This document shows, one piece after another, positions 51,101 through 62,788 of a stretch of 64,000 nt of DNA. Every line of letters begins with the position of its first letter. Within the stretch, counting starts at the first letter, position 1. The notes under the pieces were generated by a model. The model was not told where the DNA came from. It ran no database searches and worked only from the letters and a program-made list of their open reading frames with translations. This stretch comes from Hydractinia symbiolongicarpus (Eukaryota > Cnidaria > Hydrozoa > Anthoathecata > Hydractiniidae), in assembly GCF_029227915.1 (NCBI RefSeq), contig NC_079879.1:20228501-20292500 (forward strand). The letters run 5' to 3'. The position numbers and the translations under genes were made by a program.

Positions 51101-54100
51101 GATTTGTTGTCATATGTTGCCAAATTTTTGTCATTTTTTTAGTTTAATGAAAGATCGTGGCGAACTTGAACAAGAAAGAGATAATTTGCGCATGGAGTTA
51201 AACATGTTGAAAAATAAATTTGCAATTCAAGAAGCCAGTTTGCAGCAATTAAAGAAGTCATTAGAAGAGAAGGTTAGTATTTGTGAAAAAAAAATAACTA
51301 ACATTTTTTATATATTATCTCCAAGTTCTTTCACTGCATGGACTAGTAGCACATATTATAAGCCAACTTGGTTTACCGTTTGTGTTGTACTGATGTTTAT
51401 ACGAAAAAACACACCCGCTTACTCAAGAACATTTATTTGTCATAGAGATTTGCTGAGCACATTCTAGACTTTAGTTTTTTACTTAGGAAGCAGAAGCAAT
51501 AAAACGTGTACAGACTGTCAAAGAAGAGGAATGGGGACGAGTTAATAAATTAGAGACTGTAAAATCACAGGTAGGATAACAAATTTGATGAAGAATTATT
51601 TTGTTTAAATCTGCACTTAATGCACGTTACTTTCCTTTATTACTTGACCGTCACCAACTTTTAAAAAATAATTAAAAATCTTGCACAATGGACCGCCTTG
51701 AATTTTTGTTATAATATTTTAATTCTGCCTTTTTTTCTGCTGTCATATTTAATTAAGCCATATAATGTACTGAAAAATTCTGATATGCAAAGTTAAACTT
51801 TTTTTTTTATTTTTTTTTCATTTTAATAGGACAGTGTGCATGAAAAGTTTTTTGTGTCTTATTTTATAGTTGGAATCTCAGGTCTCCTCTCTTGAGCAGC
51901 AGAAATTGGATACAGAAGCTGTATATCAATCCAGATTAGATCAATTGACCAATAGGTTGAAAACTGAACGTGATAACAAAGTGAGAATGACTTTGATATT
52001 CTTTTATGTGCAACAAATGGACAATGTTAATGTGTCAAATAAGTTTTCTCTCACCTCTCTCACATCTCGTAGGTTTACTCACTTCTATCAGTTTACTCAC
52101 TTCTTTCAAGCTCACTCACTTCTCTCAGTTCATTCACTTCTCTCAGTTCACTCACTTTTTCAGTTCACTCACTTCTCTCAGGTCACTCACTTCTTTTAGT
52201 TCATTCACTTCTCGCAGTTCACTCACATTACTCAGTTCACGTAAGATGCGATATTGAAGTAACTGGCTGGACTTTTAAAAACTTATATACAAAATTCTAT
52301 TAACATTAAACTTTCAGGTCCCAAGGTACAGTGTCATAACCAGAGCTTAAGGCGCCTAAAAAAAGCAGTTTAATACCATTTTGATATGTTGCGATTTACA
52401 GCAATTCAACCGTGTTGTTAATGTTTATATTTCTTTGAAAAAAAAATATTATGTTATCACATTGAAAGTAGGAGAATGTTTAGGAGTTATTTATACCAGG
52501 TGGTTATGTTTTCTCTGTTTTAGGAAAGAAGTGATCGTGAAATATCCAATTTAAAAGAAGCATTAAATGAAGAAAAATATAATGTAAAATCTTTACAACA
52601 GGTAAGTACTGTTTATCTTTACTGTAGTAAAATTCGCATGCTACGACGTCATGGATTTTGCCTGATTGGACTGATATCTCATACATCTAGATTTTACCTC
52701 GCACTGTTGACTTTTCTTTAGCACCAAGTAGGTAATTGTACGCACCCAAAATTGTTATAAATTGTAACTAGGAAACTTCATTTTGTTTTAAAGCCAAAAT
52801 GTACACTAAAATACATTCAGAAGAAATATAAAAAAAAAATAAACAAGTGGAGTACCAGTGTGGTAATGGAAGAAAGCGCCCTACCACCATAACTTTTGTG
52901 GTGTTGGGTTATAAGCTTGGTACAAATGATGTCTTATGACACCAATTAGACAAAAAAGATTAAAATAGTTTTAATATGTCCATTTGATACGGTGCATACT
53001 TTACATAGTGCAGTTGTTGTTTGAAGAGATATCTTTTTTCGAAGTGGCAATTTTACATGGCTCACAAAAACCTTAAAAAAATAAAACAAAATAGATTTAA
53101 AGTGGGACGTGATTGGTCGAAACTTCCAAATGGACAGAAAATCGACGTCACACCTGCTTGGAATTTTTCCAAAAAATTTTGACTTCTATTTTAAAATGAT
53201 GAAAAGTTCGCTACCAGGAGTTTTAGGAGTATTGGCTTATGTTCTAAAGTTATTGTTAGATAGAACATTTTTTACCCCAAGCAACGGGTTTGCGCTATCT
53301 CATAAAGCTAATCGAAATTGCAGAAAAGTGACGTTTTTGCGGCTTGTTGACAAATAGGGCCATGCTGTTTGACAATGAAAAATTATACTTGCATATATAT
53401 GACATCTTTCTTGCAGGAAATTGCAAATTTAATGGAAATGAAACACAAATACCAAAAACTATCCCATGATTACGAAAAGTAAGTTTTTCCTGCTTCATGC
53501 TATTTATTATTCTCCAAATCGCAACTCTCCAATCTGAGAATGTCTGAGATCATTTTAAGCCTTTTTTTCAACGTGAGTACACCAACTAACGTTTTTATGA
53601 CAAAGATCTTTTTTCTTTCATAGCCCAAACTTTTACATTTAAATTTTCGTTAAGTGTTAAAAGAAGGAAAAGTAAATACAGAATAAACTTTTGAATTGTT
53701 TTCTTTTTCAACATTCGAATGCGTAAAATTTGAAATTCAAGATAACAGCTGTAATTGCCTCAAAAATGGTGGGAGAGACCGAGAAATTTTTAAATGTTCC
53801 AGATAGCTAAAGTTCCAGATAGAAAAAGTTCAAGATAGCACTCAGTCAAAAAAGTCTGTACATTATTTTGAGCTTGTTCGACAGCTTCATTAACCTCTTA
53901 CGGTTATTATCATTATAACTTAAAAAGATAAAGTACCGGTTTCCAGGATAGATATACAACTGCACACAGTCTTCTCCTTTTTTTTACTGACATTTGGAAG
54001 AAGTTATAAACTTTCATTCATGAAGATTGTCATTCAAAGTTTGCAGATTAATGTGTCTGTGTGTTTTCTTCCCTATGTAACAGTGTTTTGGCATCTGAAC

Positions 54101-57100
54101 AAGGAATGAGGAACGATGTTGACAAGATGGCGAATACTATCGACTTACTAAAAAAAGAATTAGGTAATTTTTGATGATTTTTTTTTAATATCCAATTTTA
54201 CTGCATGATTGAGAGGTGCATTATGTCTTACATAGACTTCTGAATAAATCAATTTTTGTACTTACTGAATCTATTAATTTCAATAAAACCTTTGTTGTTG
54301 TTGGTTGTATATTTCATTAAATCATGGACATCTTTTATTGTGCCTTTGTTTGTTTGTTTGTTTGTTTACTTTATTTTTTATTTGTTTACATTAAATGCTG
54401 TCTTGAATTTATTGCACTTGCCAATATCATTGATTCTACTTTAACCCATTGTTGAATATCGAAAGCCCCAATTAGGACTGCTTGAAAAAAAGTTGTACAG
54501 GGGAAGTAGAAATGAAGATTTTGACAAGGTTAATAATTTCTATCGAAAAAATCAGGGAATGTTTTGGAACAGCTATTTATTATCCAATAAAAGTATATTG
54601 CTATGTGTTTAAGCTATTTTTAAATTATTTGCTTTTTCTCTCTCTCTCAACAGAAATGAATCAAGAAGATATACAAAAGCAGAGAGAGGTCCATCAAAAA
54701 CATATTTTGGAAACGAGGTTAAAAATTGTTACTCATGTTCAAACATTTGAAATACCGTAATCTTGTCCTCGTTTAGTGTGAATTGAATAACAAGACTTCC
54801 TGAAAATAATTTCTTTAGAAAAAAACTGGATGAGGAAAAGGGCAGGGAACAGAAGAAGTATATGGATTTACAAAAAGAACATAAAGAACTCAAGAAAAAA
54901 CACGATAAACTCTCTCATGATGCAAAAAAGGTTAGATCTTTAGCTTGATTTACACGAGACACATTATTTGAGTTAAAAGAACCAGCTAGGGATGATTTAT
55001 TTTTTTTTTTGACTTTTTTCTTGCGAATAATACTTCTTCTTGTTATAGTCAATTAGATTCAAGTTAATAACACCAACTGCCACGTTAAGATTTAAAAATA
55101 TTTTTCTTGTTTTTAATATTCATTCCATTCACTTTTTTCTGAGCATTCCGATTGGCTCAAATGCCACATTTACTATAAGTTAACGTTTTTTAGTTCAAAA
55201 TAAGTAAAATCGAAAACGCTCGTGGATTAAAAATAAGAGCAAAAAATCTGACAGGAATGTTCTACCTGGAAATTGATTTTACACGTGTGAATTGCATTAT
55301 TGTTTCGTCCCAGTCCCCTTGTAACTACCAGTGTCTGTCTTTTTTAGAAAAACAAAAAGTTAAAAACAGAGATTAATCTTCTTACTGACGAAATACAAAC
55401 CATGAAAACCAAAGAAGATAAACATAATATGGAGAAACAAATGTTAATGTGAGTACCTCTTTGTTAACAATACCGTAACGCAACCAGTACTTTTTTGATC
55501 AAAAGTCAAAGATGTTTTGTCCAGTCTTGACTCGTGTTTTATGTCAGTCTCCATACCTGCACAACGTTTTACAATGTTCTGGTAAAATGAGCAGGTCTTT
55601 AAAGACTAAAATCTATATATTTGATTATATATATTTGAAAATATATAATCTAGTTGGGGACGTGTAGAAATCTAAGGTCCCTTGCGATTTATCTAGTATT
55701 TTTCTGTGTTTATTAAAAACGCCTGGAAAAATCATTGATACATAAATTCATGGTATTATTAATATTTTAGGAAAAATCTAAACTTTGAACAAGAAAGGAT
55801 GAAGAGAAGATTCGATAAGGTTCGTTTGACTTTATTAAGACTTGCTATAAAAATATCGGAATGTACTGAGCTGAGATTTCTAATGGAGTGAAGCAAAAAT
55901 TTGCAATCCAAGCTAGTAACACCTGTTTCGTTCTCACACCATCCACACACCATCCATTTGTTACTAAGGTTGTTAGCTATGCAGATAGCGTGCGGTGAAG
56001 GCTAAGAGGGCTGAGGGTTGGTCCCTTTTTATGTTTCAGAAGATATATCTTTTCTTAAAAATGACTTTTAACCGCAATGATTGACTCGATTTCCAGTGAG
56101 TAACACAGTCACGGTCGTCACAGTCACGTGACAACCTTTTAAAATGTTTTCTTTTTTCCAAACACCTAAATAATGTACACATAGTGACCACGACAATGCG
56201 TATTTTGGGTTAACGGAAAACTCTGCATATATGCTGGCATGTTTTGAAGTATTCTCAAATTGTTGAGGTTGTTCAATTTTACTCCTTTGTTTACTTGAGT
56301 TTTTTTTGTTTTTGGATGGTGTTCTTGAAATTTGGTTTTTTATTTGATTGTGACAAGCTGTATTATTAGGGATGGCTTACAAATAAAGAAGTGCACATTA
56401 AGCGTTAACCCAATGTCTAGATTTAACTTCCCTCCCGCCGCACCCTAAAACGTGAAAATTAAAAAATTGGAATTTTTAATTATCGTTAATTCCTGTAGTA
56501 ACACTCACCGAGACACCTATGAACGAGTATGAACGACAAATCAGTTCAAATTTCTTTCTGTGACCCTAAAAGAAATATTTAAATATTTAAACAACAAAGG
56601 ATTTAATCCCTGTCCCGCCAAACGTTGGAGTGACCTTTAGCGCATATTCAGATTTGTGAGTCATTCCTATTAAACACGAGCAGATTATTGACTAGCGTTT
56701 GTTGAAATTTTCCGTCGCTTATTTTTATTTTTTGCTTTCTGACTTAGTTTCGACGCCGCCAACATCAATTTTCACAAGTACTAAATTCATCGACCTTCAG
56801 TGGTTTTCCAGTCTTCACTTCTCCTGTTAAACAAAGTTCGCCGTTATTTCCTGATAATGTATGTCGGAATAATTTTTTTCTTATCTTTCTTTATCAAAAT
56901 ATATCCGCTGTTGCGCAAAAAATTGCGAAGAAAAGTCTTTAAGGATTTTCTCAGTGGATCAGGGTCGCGCCACAGCTAGGTTCCAGGGGGCGCTGTAAGC
57001 CCCCCTGGTGCGGTCCAGGGACAAAGGCCCTGGAAGCCAACAAATATTTAGAGTCCTAAAACACGTAAAACGGCTATATTTAGCGAGATAGCTTGCAGAT

Positions 57101-57778
57101 TCTCTGGTTGGATAACATCAATTTTCATGCAGTGATAGAGACACTTATTGGCAGGAAATAAAAAATTATTACTTAGAAAAAAAGTGGGGGGGGGGCAGCC
57201 CCCCTAGTGGCGCCGCCCCTGTGGATCCATCTATTTTCTGACTGACCTTTCAACCAATTAATATTTAACCTCAATTTTTCAATTAAGGCTCAATATTGCG
57301 GCGGAAAATTTAATTAAAACAAAGTGACTAAAACCTGGCTTGCAACTTTAGCCGACGAATTAAAAAAGTAATTTTCTACTGTTTTATTGTGCGTTTTGTA
57401 AAAACTGGACACTTTTTTGCTGCAGCTTGTATGGCTGCAACTCCAACATGATTTGAAATAAATAATTTTTGTTGTTGTCCAAGAAGTGTATTTATTTAGT
57501 TAGGAGGTACGTATTTTATGGCGTGTTTGTTCAACTGAATATTTTTTTAAAAAATAACAAACCCTGTATTAATCCCCTTCAGGTTGGGGTCTAAGTGGAC
57601 TAATCAAAAGTTGTACAGCAAGAAAAAATGCCCTACCCCTAGTGTGACTTTTATCATATTTGTTGTTTAATTTCCTAATGTTTAGCTTGCTTCCACGATG
57701 CCGCCAAATGCCGACGTCGGGCCGTTGGGTGACGCTTATTGTGTATCTTTAGGTGGAGACGATAATTATGCCATTTAA
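45129..57778 (+). CDS. CEP83: CEP83 (CCDC41), distal-appendage centrosomal coiled-coil protein
   Basis: 23 coding exons: 45129-45311, 45711-45851, 46471-46542, 46624-46725, 46805-46855, 47044-47145, 48084-48167, 48528-48587, 48658-48729, 50324-50379, 50916-50972, 51143-51272, 51487-51570, 51870-51980, 52524-52601, 53417-53478, 54084-54163, 54654-54717, 54819-54930, 55348-55448, 55771-55819, 56748-56858 and 57686-57778. Frames close at 684 aa (human 701). The protein is nearly all coiled coil. The best match is exons 3-4: VLTPQQIEVMKIKMQEEVDT and EVDKYRNEFNRLRYDYSFLK against human [20 protein letters not shown] and [20 protein letters not shown]. CEP83 anchors the mother centriole to membrane and is needed for ciliogenesis. 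The start is either ATG 45129 or ATG 45153. A TTTCAG at 45133-45138 could be an acceptor, which would favour the second. Confidence 0.92.
47438..47555 (+). mobile_element. Helitron-like non-autonomous element (complete ends)
   Basis: It starts A|TCTATATTATAATGCCCG and has a short TCTG/TCCG array. It ends with the hairpin CCCGTGGATTTTTCCACGGG, seven bases, then CTAG|T. TC start, hairpin, CTRR end and insertion between A and T are the Helitron hallmarks. It lies in CEP83 intron 6. Confidence 0.78.
47869..47994 (+). mobile_element. Second Helitron-like copy in CEP83 intron 6
   Basis: Starts A|TCTATCTATAATATAATACC, has a short TCTG array and a variant hairpin, and ends GACTAG|T. It is about 310 bp from the preceding copy, in the same orientation. 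Confidence 0.72.
49238..49665. mobile_element. MITE with TA flanks, ~424 bp
   Basis: The left end CCTGAAGGAAAGAAATTATT, then TGCGGAAGAAATTTG, is inverted at the right as CAAATTTCTTCCGCAAATAA, then TTTCTTTCCTTAAGG. TA lies on both sides. A TA target duplication fits Tc1/mariner-related elements. It lies in CEP83 intron 9. Confidence 0.78.
52072..52241 (+). repeat. 18-bp tandem repeat, about nine degenerate copies, splice-acceptor-like
   Basis: The unit TTCACTCACTTCTCTCAG recurs with small changes in CEP83 intron 14. Most copies end in a pyrimidine run followed by CAG or TAG on the transcribed strand. Confidence 0.85.
56952..57230. mobile_element. GC-rich inverted-repeat element in CEP83 intron 22
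   Basis: The left end GGATCAGGGTCGCGCCAC is roughly inverted at the right as GTGGCGCCGCCCCTGTGGAT, with G-runs and C-runs inside. The composition differs sharply from the AT-rich surroundings. The match between arms is imperfect. Confidence 0.5.
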
Positions 57779-59636
57779 AAATTTTTCCTCGGGTTACTAG
57801 GAAACCATTTTTTAAGGATATTCTAATTCGTTTCTTAACAGCGATTTAAGCATTATTGTTTTGGTTGTAACTTTAGTTTTTAACCGCAAGACTTCTGTTT
57901 TGATCCAGTGTTTAAAACTCAAGTACTTGTTAAAATTGTTAGTAAGTGATAATATGAAATTCTTAACTTTTCATTAAACCCTGGATATATTTGTGGAAAG
58001 GGTTAAACAGCGCAACAAATACTCTGTAGCCAGAGTATTTGTTGAGTATGGGTGCACGCCTAGTAAATAATGCTGAAAATTCGCGAGTTGCATGATGAAG
58101 CAGTTTAAAAAATCGGGGAATAAATCGGTTTTAAATCCAATCTAATAACCCAAGTTCGAACTTCTAAACCCTTTGTGGAAAAGCGACCTTTGACAAATTT
58201 AAATTTAAGTTTACTCAACTACCTGTGGTTGCAATCTTCAAATTTGACCCTACTTTCCACTAATTATGTCCTAGGTTGTCTGGAGACTCTTACTAAGAAT
58301 GCTGTTTTAAGCATTACCAGGAAATCAATTGACGATCGATCTAAGAAGTAATTTATTGGTCAATACACTGCCTATATTTTATTTTTTTGTTTCCTCATAA
58401 TTGACTTAGTGGTTAAATGTGTGCACAGGTATTATTCTAGGCTGGATTTATTTTTTACAGTTTTATTATCAAGACTAGTGTATTTGAAAATATTTTTAAC
58501 AAATATAAAAAGAATTGTCAATACATTTTAATGTTATTGTAAGTTATGACTTTTAAAGAGATTTTACTTTTGCAGAAGCATCTGTTATCTTGTTTTGGTG
58601 TGAAGGTACTCTGAAGTTATAGGCTTGTGTTTTCTTAGTGTAAAGATAATCTTGTTTGACTGTTGTTGGTAAGTTGCACACGTGAGTTTACTTGCAATCT
58701 TGAAAAAACAAAAGAAGAACCAGCTTTTGCACTAACACGACCTTGGCCCCTGGGAATTTTGCATTAACAGCGTTAAAAAATTCTGACACAGGTTGTTCAC
58801 ATAATTGCTCTAGCTTTGATTGCAAGTTAACTTCGGGCGTTGGTAGCAAATATTTTTTATATCTACCCTGCGCAGGCGTGTCATTAGGAGTATAATTCGA
58901 GACATTTGTATATATAGAAAAAGATTTGCTCCTCCAAACACAGAACATATTCAATCTATCAGCTTGTATTTTGTTCTGTTACTGCTTAGATTTTATTTCC
59001 TTGTTAGGCAATTAACCAAGGTCAGAAAAGCATTCACGACTCTCAAAGAGATCTGGGGACAAGAATGGAGTTGTAGTGTATTTTATAAGGGTTTAAGGAC
59101 AAGCTCTTGTGTGCTCTTCAAATCTTATTTTGTGGAGTAAAGAAAATATTTTGTTGGCTATGTGTTGTTTTCCTGCTTCTAAAAACCATATAACAAATGA
59201 ATGACACGAATTTGAGTAGCCGTCTATGATGTATTGTACAACACGTTTTAGAAAATTTCGCGGAAGAAACTTTCGTGGAATGGCTCCAAAAAACCGCGAA
59301 ACTGCAAAACTTTCTAGCGAAAAGTTTTTCCTTTAAAGTATTACCAATTAGAAAATTTGTACATTTTCTCCTTAATCATATGATTTAGGCCAGAATTGCC
59401 TTTTCTTTTCTTTTTTTACCTCGACTTATAAGTTTTAACTCGAATTATAATTATCTTCTCCTCCAAGCTCAAACAATTTTTTTTCATACTTGCACAAGTT
59501 TCTGCTTAGACAGAGCCATGATAAGTTTCTGAATTTCTGCGTTTGTTGTAAAAAGCTTACTGGTTACAACTTGTGTTGAGGCTTTCGAATCACAAATTGA
59601 TTATGTCCATTCGAATTATTTGGTTACTTTGCATAT

Positions 59637-59822
59637 ATGGACATTTTGAAGCCACTGATAGGAGATGACAACCTTCGTTGTAAACGAGAAGACGATAACA
59701 TACACGACGAAAAGGCAGTGGCTGTAATGCATTCTAACCATATTAGACCTCATGTAGTTGGCCACGTTTCATTCTTACGAGAAAGAGAATTAACCAAGGT
59801 TTATATTAGAAATTTCTGTTAA
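59637..59822 (+). pseudogene. HIRAN-like domain fragment
   Basis: The frame contains LRCKREDDNIHDEKAVAV followed by VVGHVSFLRERELTKVY. This resembles the core of HIRAN-type domains: an E-D-N-x-x-D-x-x-A-V-A-V strand followed by VVGHVP and a helix. Flanking parts of the domain and any host protein are missing. It may be an exon (a GT follows AACCAAG), but with pogo fragments next to it, debris of a mobile element seems more likely. Confidence 0.4.
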
Positions 59823-60229
59823 ATATGTATTCAATGGCAACGAGACAGCCCTTCAATTGGAAAAAAAAACTTATATAACATTGATTTAAATGTAAACAAA
59901 ATAGATGGAAGATGCCTAAAATAGAAATTTGAATGTGTTATCTCAAACTTGTGCTGTGGTTTTTTGTTTTGTTTTTCTAGCCGTGTTCGTTTCTGGGAGA
60001 TATTATTCGCCAGGAATATTCAATCGGGACTTGGCCGCTAATGGAAGGTGTCTGCTATTATGTCCGCTATTGGGAGGTTTTTCCATAATAAAGGATTTTA
60101 TAGTACTTTACACGTTTTTTTTTTATAAGAAACATGTTTATAAGAAACCTACATGTAGAATCTTCAAAAACTAAGTAACTTTTACTACTACATTCTACGT
60201 CTATTTCTGAAATAAGAAATAAAGAACAA

Positions 60230-61165
60230 AGATGCTAAATCTTTACTAAAAAGTGCCATTAGCGCCTTTATTCGTAAATACGGAATAAAGTTAAGGAGGA
60301 TTCAACAAAAAAAAAGTTGACAAGGCAGCGTACCTACCTAAAATCATGAAATGGCATAGTACGTTGCAAGAGAACCTTATTAAATCCAAGAGCAATTCAA
60401 CAACCTATAATTCGAAATGGGGCCGATTCCTACCAGACAGACGGCTAAATGTTGACCAAGTACCACTGCCTTTGCAATTGACAAAAGTAAAACATACGAT
60501 CTCCCTGTCCCTACTTCTAAACGAAGGGACTAAAGAACATGGGTGAACAATCCTGGTTCTGGTCTTGATAAAAGTAGTGTACTTTGCAAATATGTTTTTC
60601 GCCGGGTAATACAAAGATAAAGATTGCTATTATATTCAGTGGCAAAGGTGATGAGCTAAAAGCTTATCATAAGGATGTGGACGTATATTGGCAAACTAAT
60701 GCTTGGTCTGATACTGAGTTTAGTGTTAATTGGATAAGGATAACATTAAAGCCGGTTGTGTCTGAAGATAAGAGCTGCTATGTTTGATTCTGTAAAAATC
60801 TAAGTGCTTTAGTCAGCGAAGACTTTCTGAGAGAAGTTCGTGCCATAAATCGTATTGTTTCGTTTGGAGAGCCGGAAGCTACTGACACATGGCAGCTTGT
60901 TGACAATGGGTTTGAAAAGATGCTAAAAAAAATAATCAGTTGCTTGCAGGAGCAATGGCTAGAGGAAGACGAAAACATAGATCTCTGGACAGGAAACAGC
61001 GATAAGAAGCTCGATGTAAAGCAGCGAAGAATCCTCATTACTAATAATGCTTATAGCCAACTAATGAGCGATGAATATTCAAAAACAAGATACCGATGTT
61101 TTGAGAAAACAGGATGCTTAATCACTGCGGATGGGTCGGAATTTGATAAGAAAAATTAACAAACT
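60230..61165 (+). pseudogene. Degraded pogo/Tigger-like DDE transposase
   Basis: Pieces in one orientation: WGRFLPDRRLNVDQVPLPL at about 60418-60476, whose Asp in NVDQ is the first catalytic residue of the DDE_1 family; CFSPGNTKIKIAIIFSGKG at about 60590-60650; DVDVYWQTNAWSDTEFSVNW; WQLVDNGFEKMLKKIISCLQ; and RYRCFEKTGCLITADGSE near 61090-61140. Stops and frame changes separate them, for example after 60545 and around 60785. The second catalytic Asp region is not intact. The N-terminal DNA-binding part is missing. A pogo-like terminus lies downstream at 61735-61806. Confidence 0.78.
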
Positions 61166-61734
61166 ACTTTGTTTTCCCACCATTACCAATCCATGTTGAA
61201 ATGGAACCCGTTATTCCTACTTACCTACTGAACTGAAAGTCGTTGACGAAGATACGAGTGAGCTTAAAAAACTCGAAACAATGCCACAGGAGAGAGTAGA
61301 TCTTGCTGTTGACCAAACCAGTTACCATCCACTTGTCAACAGAATTGCCTCCGTTTGTTATAATGATTGGCACGTCAAAAATAATTACATGGTATAACAC
61401 AAAATTGGACGAGTGCCGTGTCTTCTTCACAGATAAATCAAAATATTACCTAAAACTGGATGACTTTAATGGAGTGGACGTGATTTTAGTGGACTAGGGT
61501 TATGTTTTTTATTTTTCTTGAGTTGTATAGTTTATATTTTGTGATGTTGTGTTGTTGAGAACTTTTAATAAAAGAGACTTTGAAACAAAAATGCTATATC
61601 CTTACTTTACTAGCAAAATTTAGAAACTAAATAAGAAACTTTTGGAACTAAAAACATGGCATTTCAGCCTACAAATAAGAAACTCTTAGAGCTAGGCCCT
61701 TCGCAAGGTTTCTTATATATAAAAAACGATACGG

Positions 61735-61806
61735 ACTTCAACTTTTTGTCCGTTATTTGGAGGTGTCCGCTATTTGGGCGTTTGCTAATTGAAAGTTTTA
61801 CTGTAC
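61735..61806 (+). mobile_element. Pogo-like transposon terminus
   Basis: The sequence GGAGGTGTCCGCTATTTGGG, then CGTTTGCTAATTGAAAGTTTTACTGTA, is the kind of end typical of pogo/Tigger elements (CAGTAAAACTTTCAATTAGC in reverse). A weaker copy in the same orientation ends at about 60105, so more than one element contributed. Confidence 0.6.
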
Positions 61807-62079
61807 TAACATAATTTAAAATATTTTAAAGTTCAAACTTTTTCCAAATATTATATTTTACAGAAAACCAGGCATATTTTGTTTATTTTCGAGTCAACCC
61901 TTTTAGATTAAATTCATCTCAAAGAGCTCTGGGGTCGAGAATTCCTTTTAATATTCGATGTCATAGCTTTCACAGGGGCAGGGAGGGAGAGGGCGCTAGT
62001 GGTTTGTGCACAACTTTTTATTTTGCAAAGTTTTTATGAGAAGAAGAAACAACATTCCATCCTTCTAACTTAATGTTTT

Positions 62080-62166
62080 ATGCATTAGATACAGAATTGG
62101 AATAATTTATGCATTACGATCAGAATTGGAATAATTTATGCATTATGAAACAAAGTTGGAATAATT
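62080..62166. repeat. ~32-bp tandem repeat, 2.5 copies
   Basis: CAGAATTGGAATAATTTATG (then CATTA) repeats at about 62092 and 62125, with a partial third copy at about 62155. Confidence 0.8.
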
Positions 62167-62583
62167 AGTTACCCACTGTTTACACAACGGTGTCTTTGTC
62201 GGTTTTAAAGTTTTCCTAGCTCCTGTCTGTTTTAATGTATTTCGTCCTATAAAATTTAATCATCATGAAACCATCGCTGTATGTGGGGTAAACGCCTCCA
62301 CTAAGTAAAAAAAAGTAATCTTTTTAATGTGTTTATTTGGATATGTTATCTTTTTCATGAAATGTCAACATGTACTTAAACTTCGACAGGTTGCATAATT
62401 GCGTGTACATTTTCGTGACGTCGCGATTGGATTTCGCAACTTCGACTTCACTATCAACACACGAAGTGTAAATCTGATTGAAGTGTGTGGGTTGGTGAGA
62501 ATAAGTTTAAAGTTCAAAATAAACTAACTTTTAAAAATGAAATACAACACATTGAAGTTATTTACTTTCAGTATGTATTTTAG

Positions 62584-62788
62584 ATCTTATACGCACTTGT
62601 TGTTCGTTGTCAAGTGGGCTATCCTTGTTCTGCCCACACATCATTGACTTATACCCTCCAACTAAAACAGTGCATAGCTCAGGTAGTAAGACAGTGTTTA
62701 GCAGCAGAACAGAAAGGAAGTACGGGTCATAATAGGTCAAACAATATAAAGAAAATGTGTGTGTGTGCTAACAACATCGCTATGAAAG
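62584..62788 (+). CDS. Candidate internal exon of an unidentified gene
   Basis: Open for 68 codons plus one base, between a GTATTTTAG acceptor (with an in-frame stop just upstream, which fits an intron edge) and a good GTGAGT donor. The peptide has balanced composition, with RCQVGYPCSAHTSLTY, LKQCIAQVVRQCLAAEQKG and KKMCVCANNIAMK. I do not recognise the family. No companion exon was found in the remaining 1.2 kb or upstream, so the gene would have to extend off the right edge. Confidence 0.4.

Noticed and set aside
58688-58954. 88-codon minus-strand frame
   Set aside because: Composition is protein-like, but no motif, no clear splice sites and no family could be identified.
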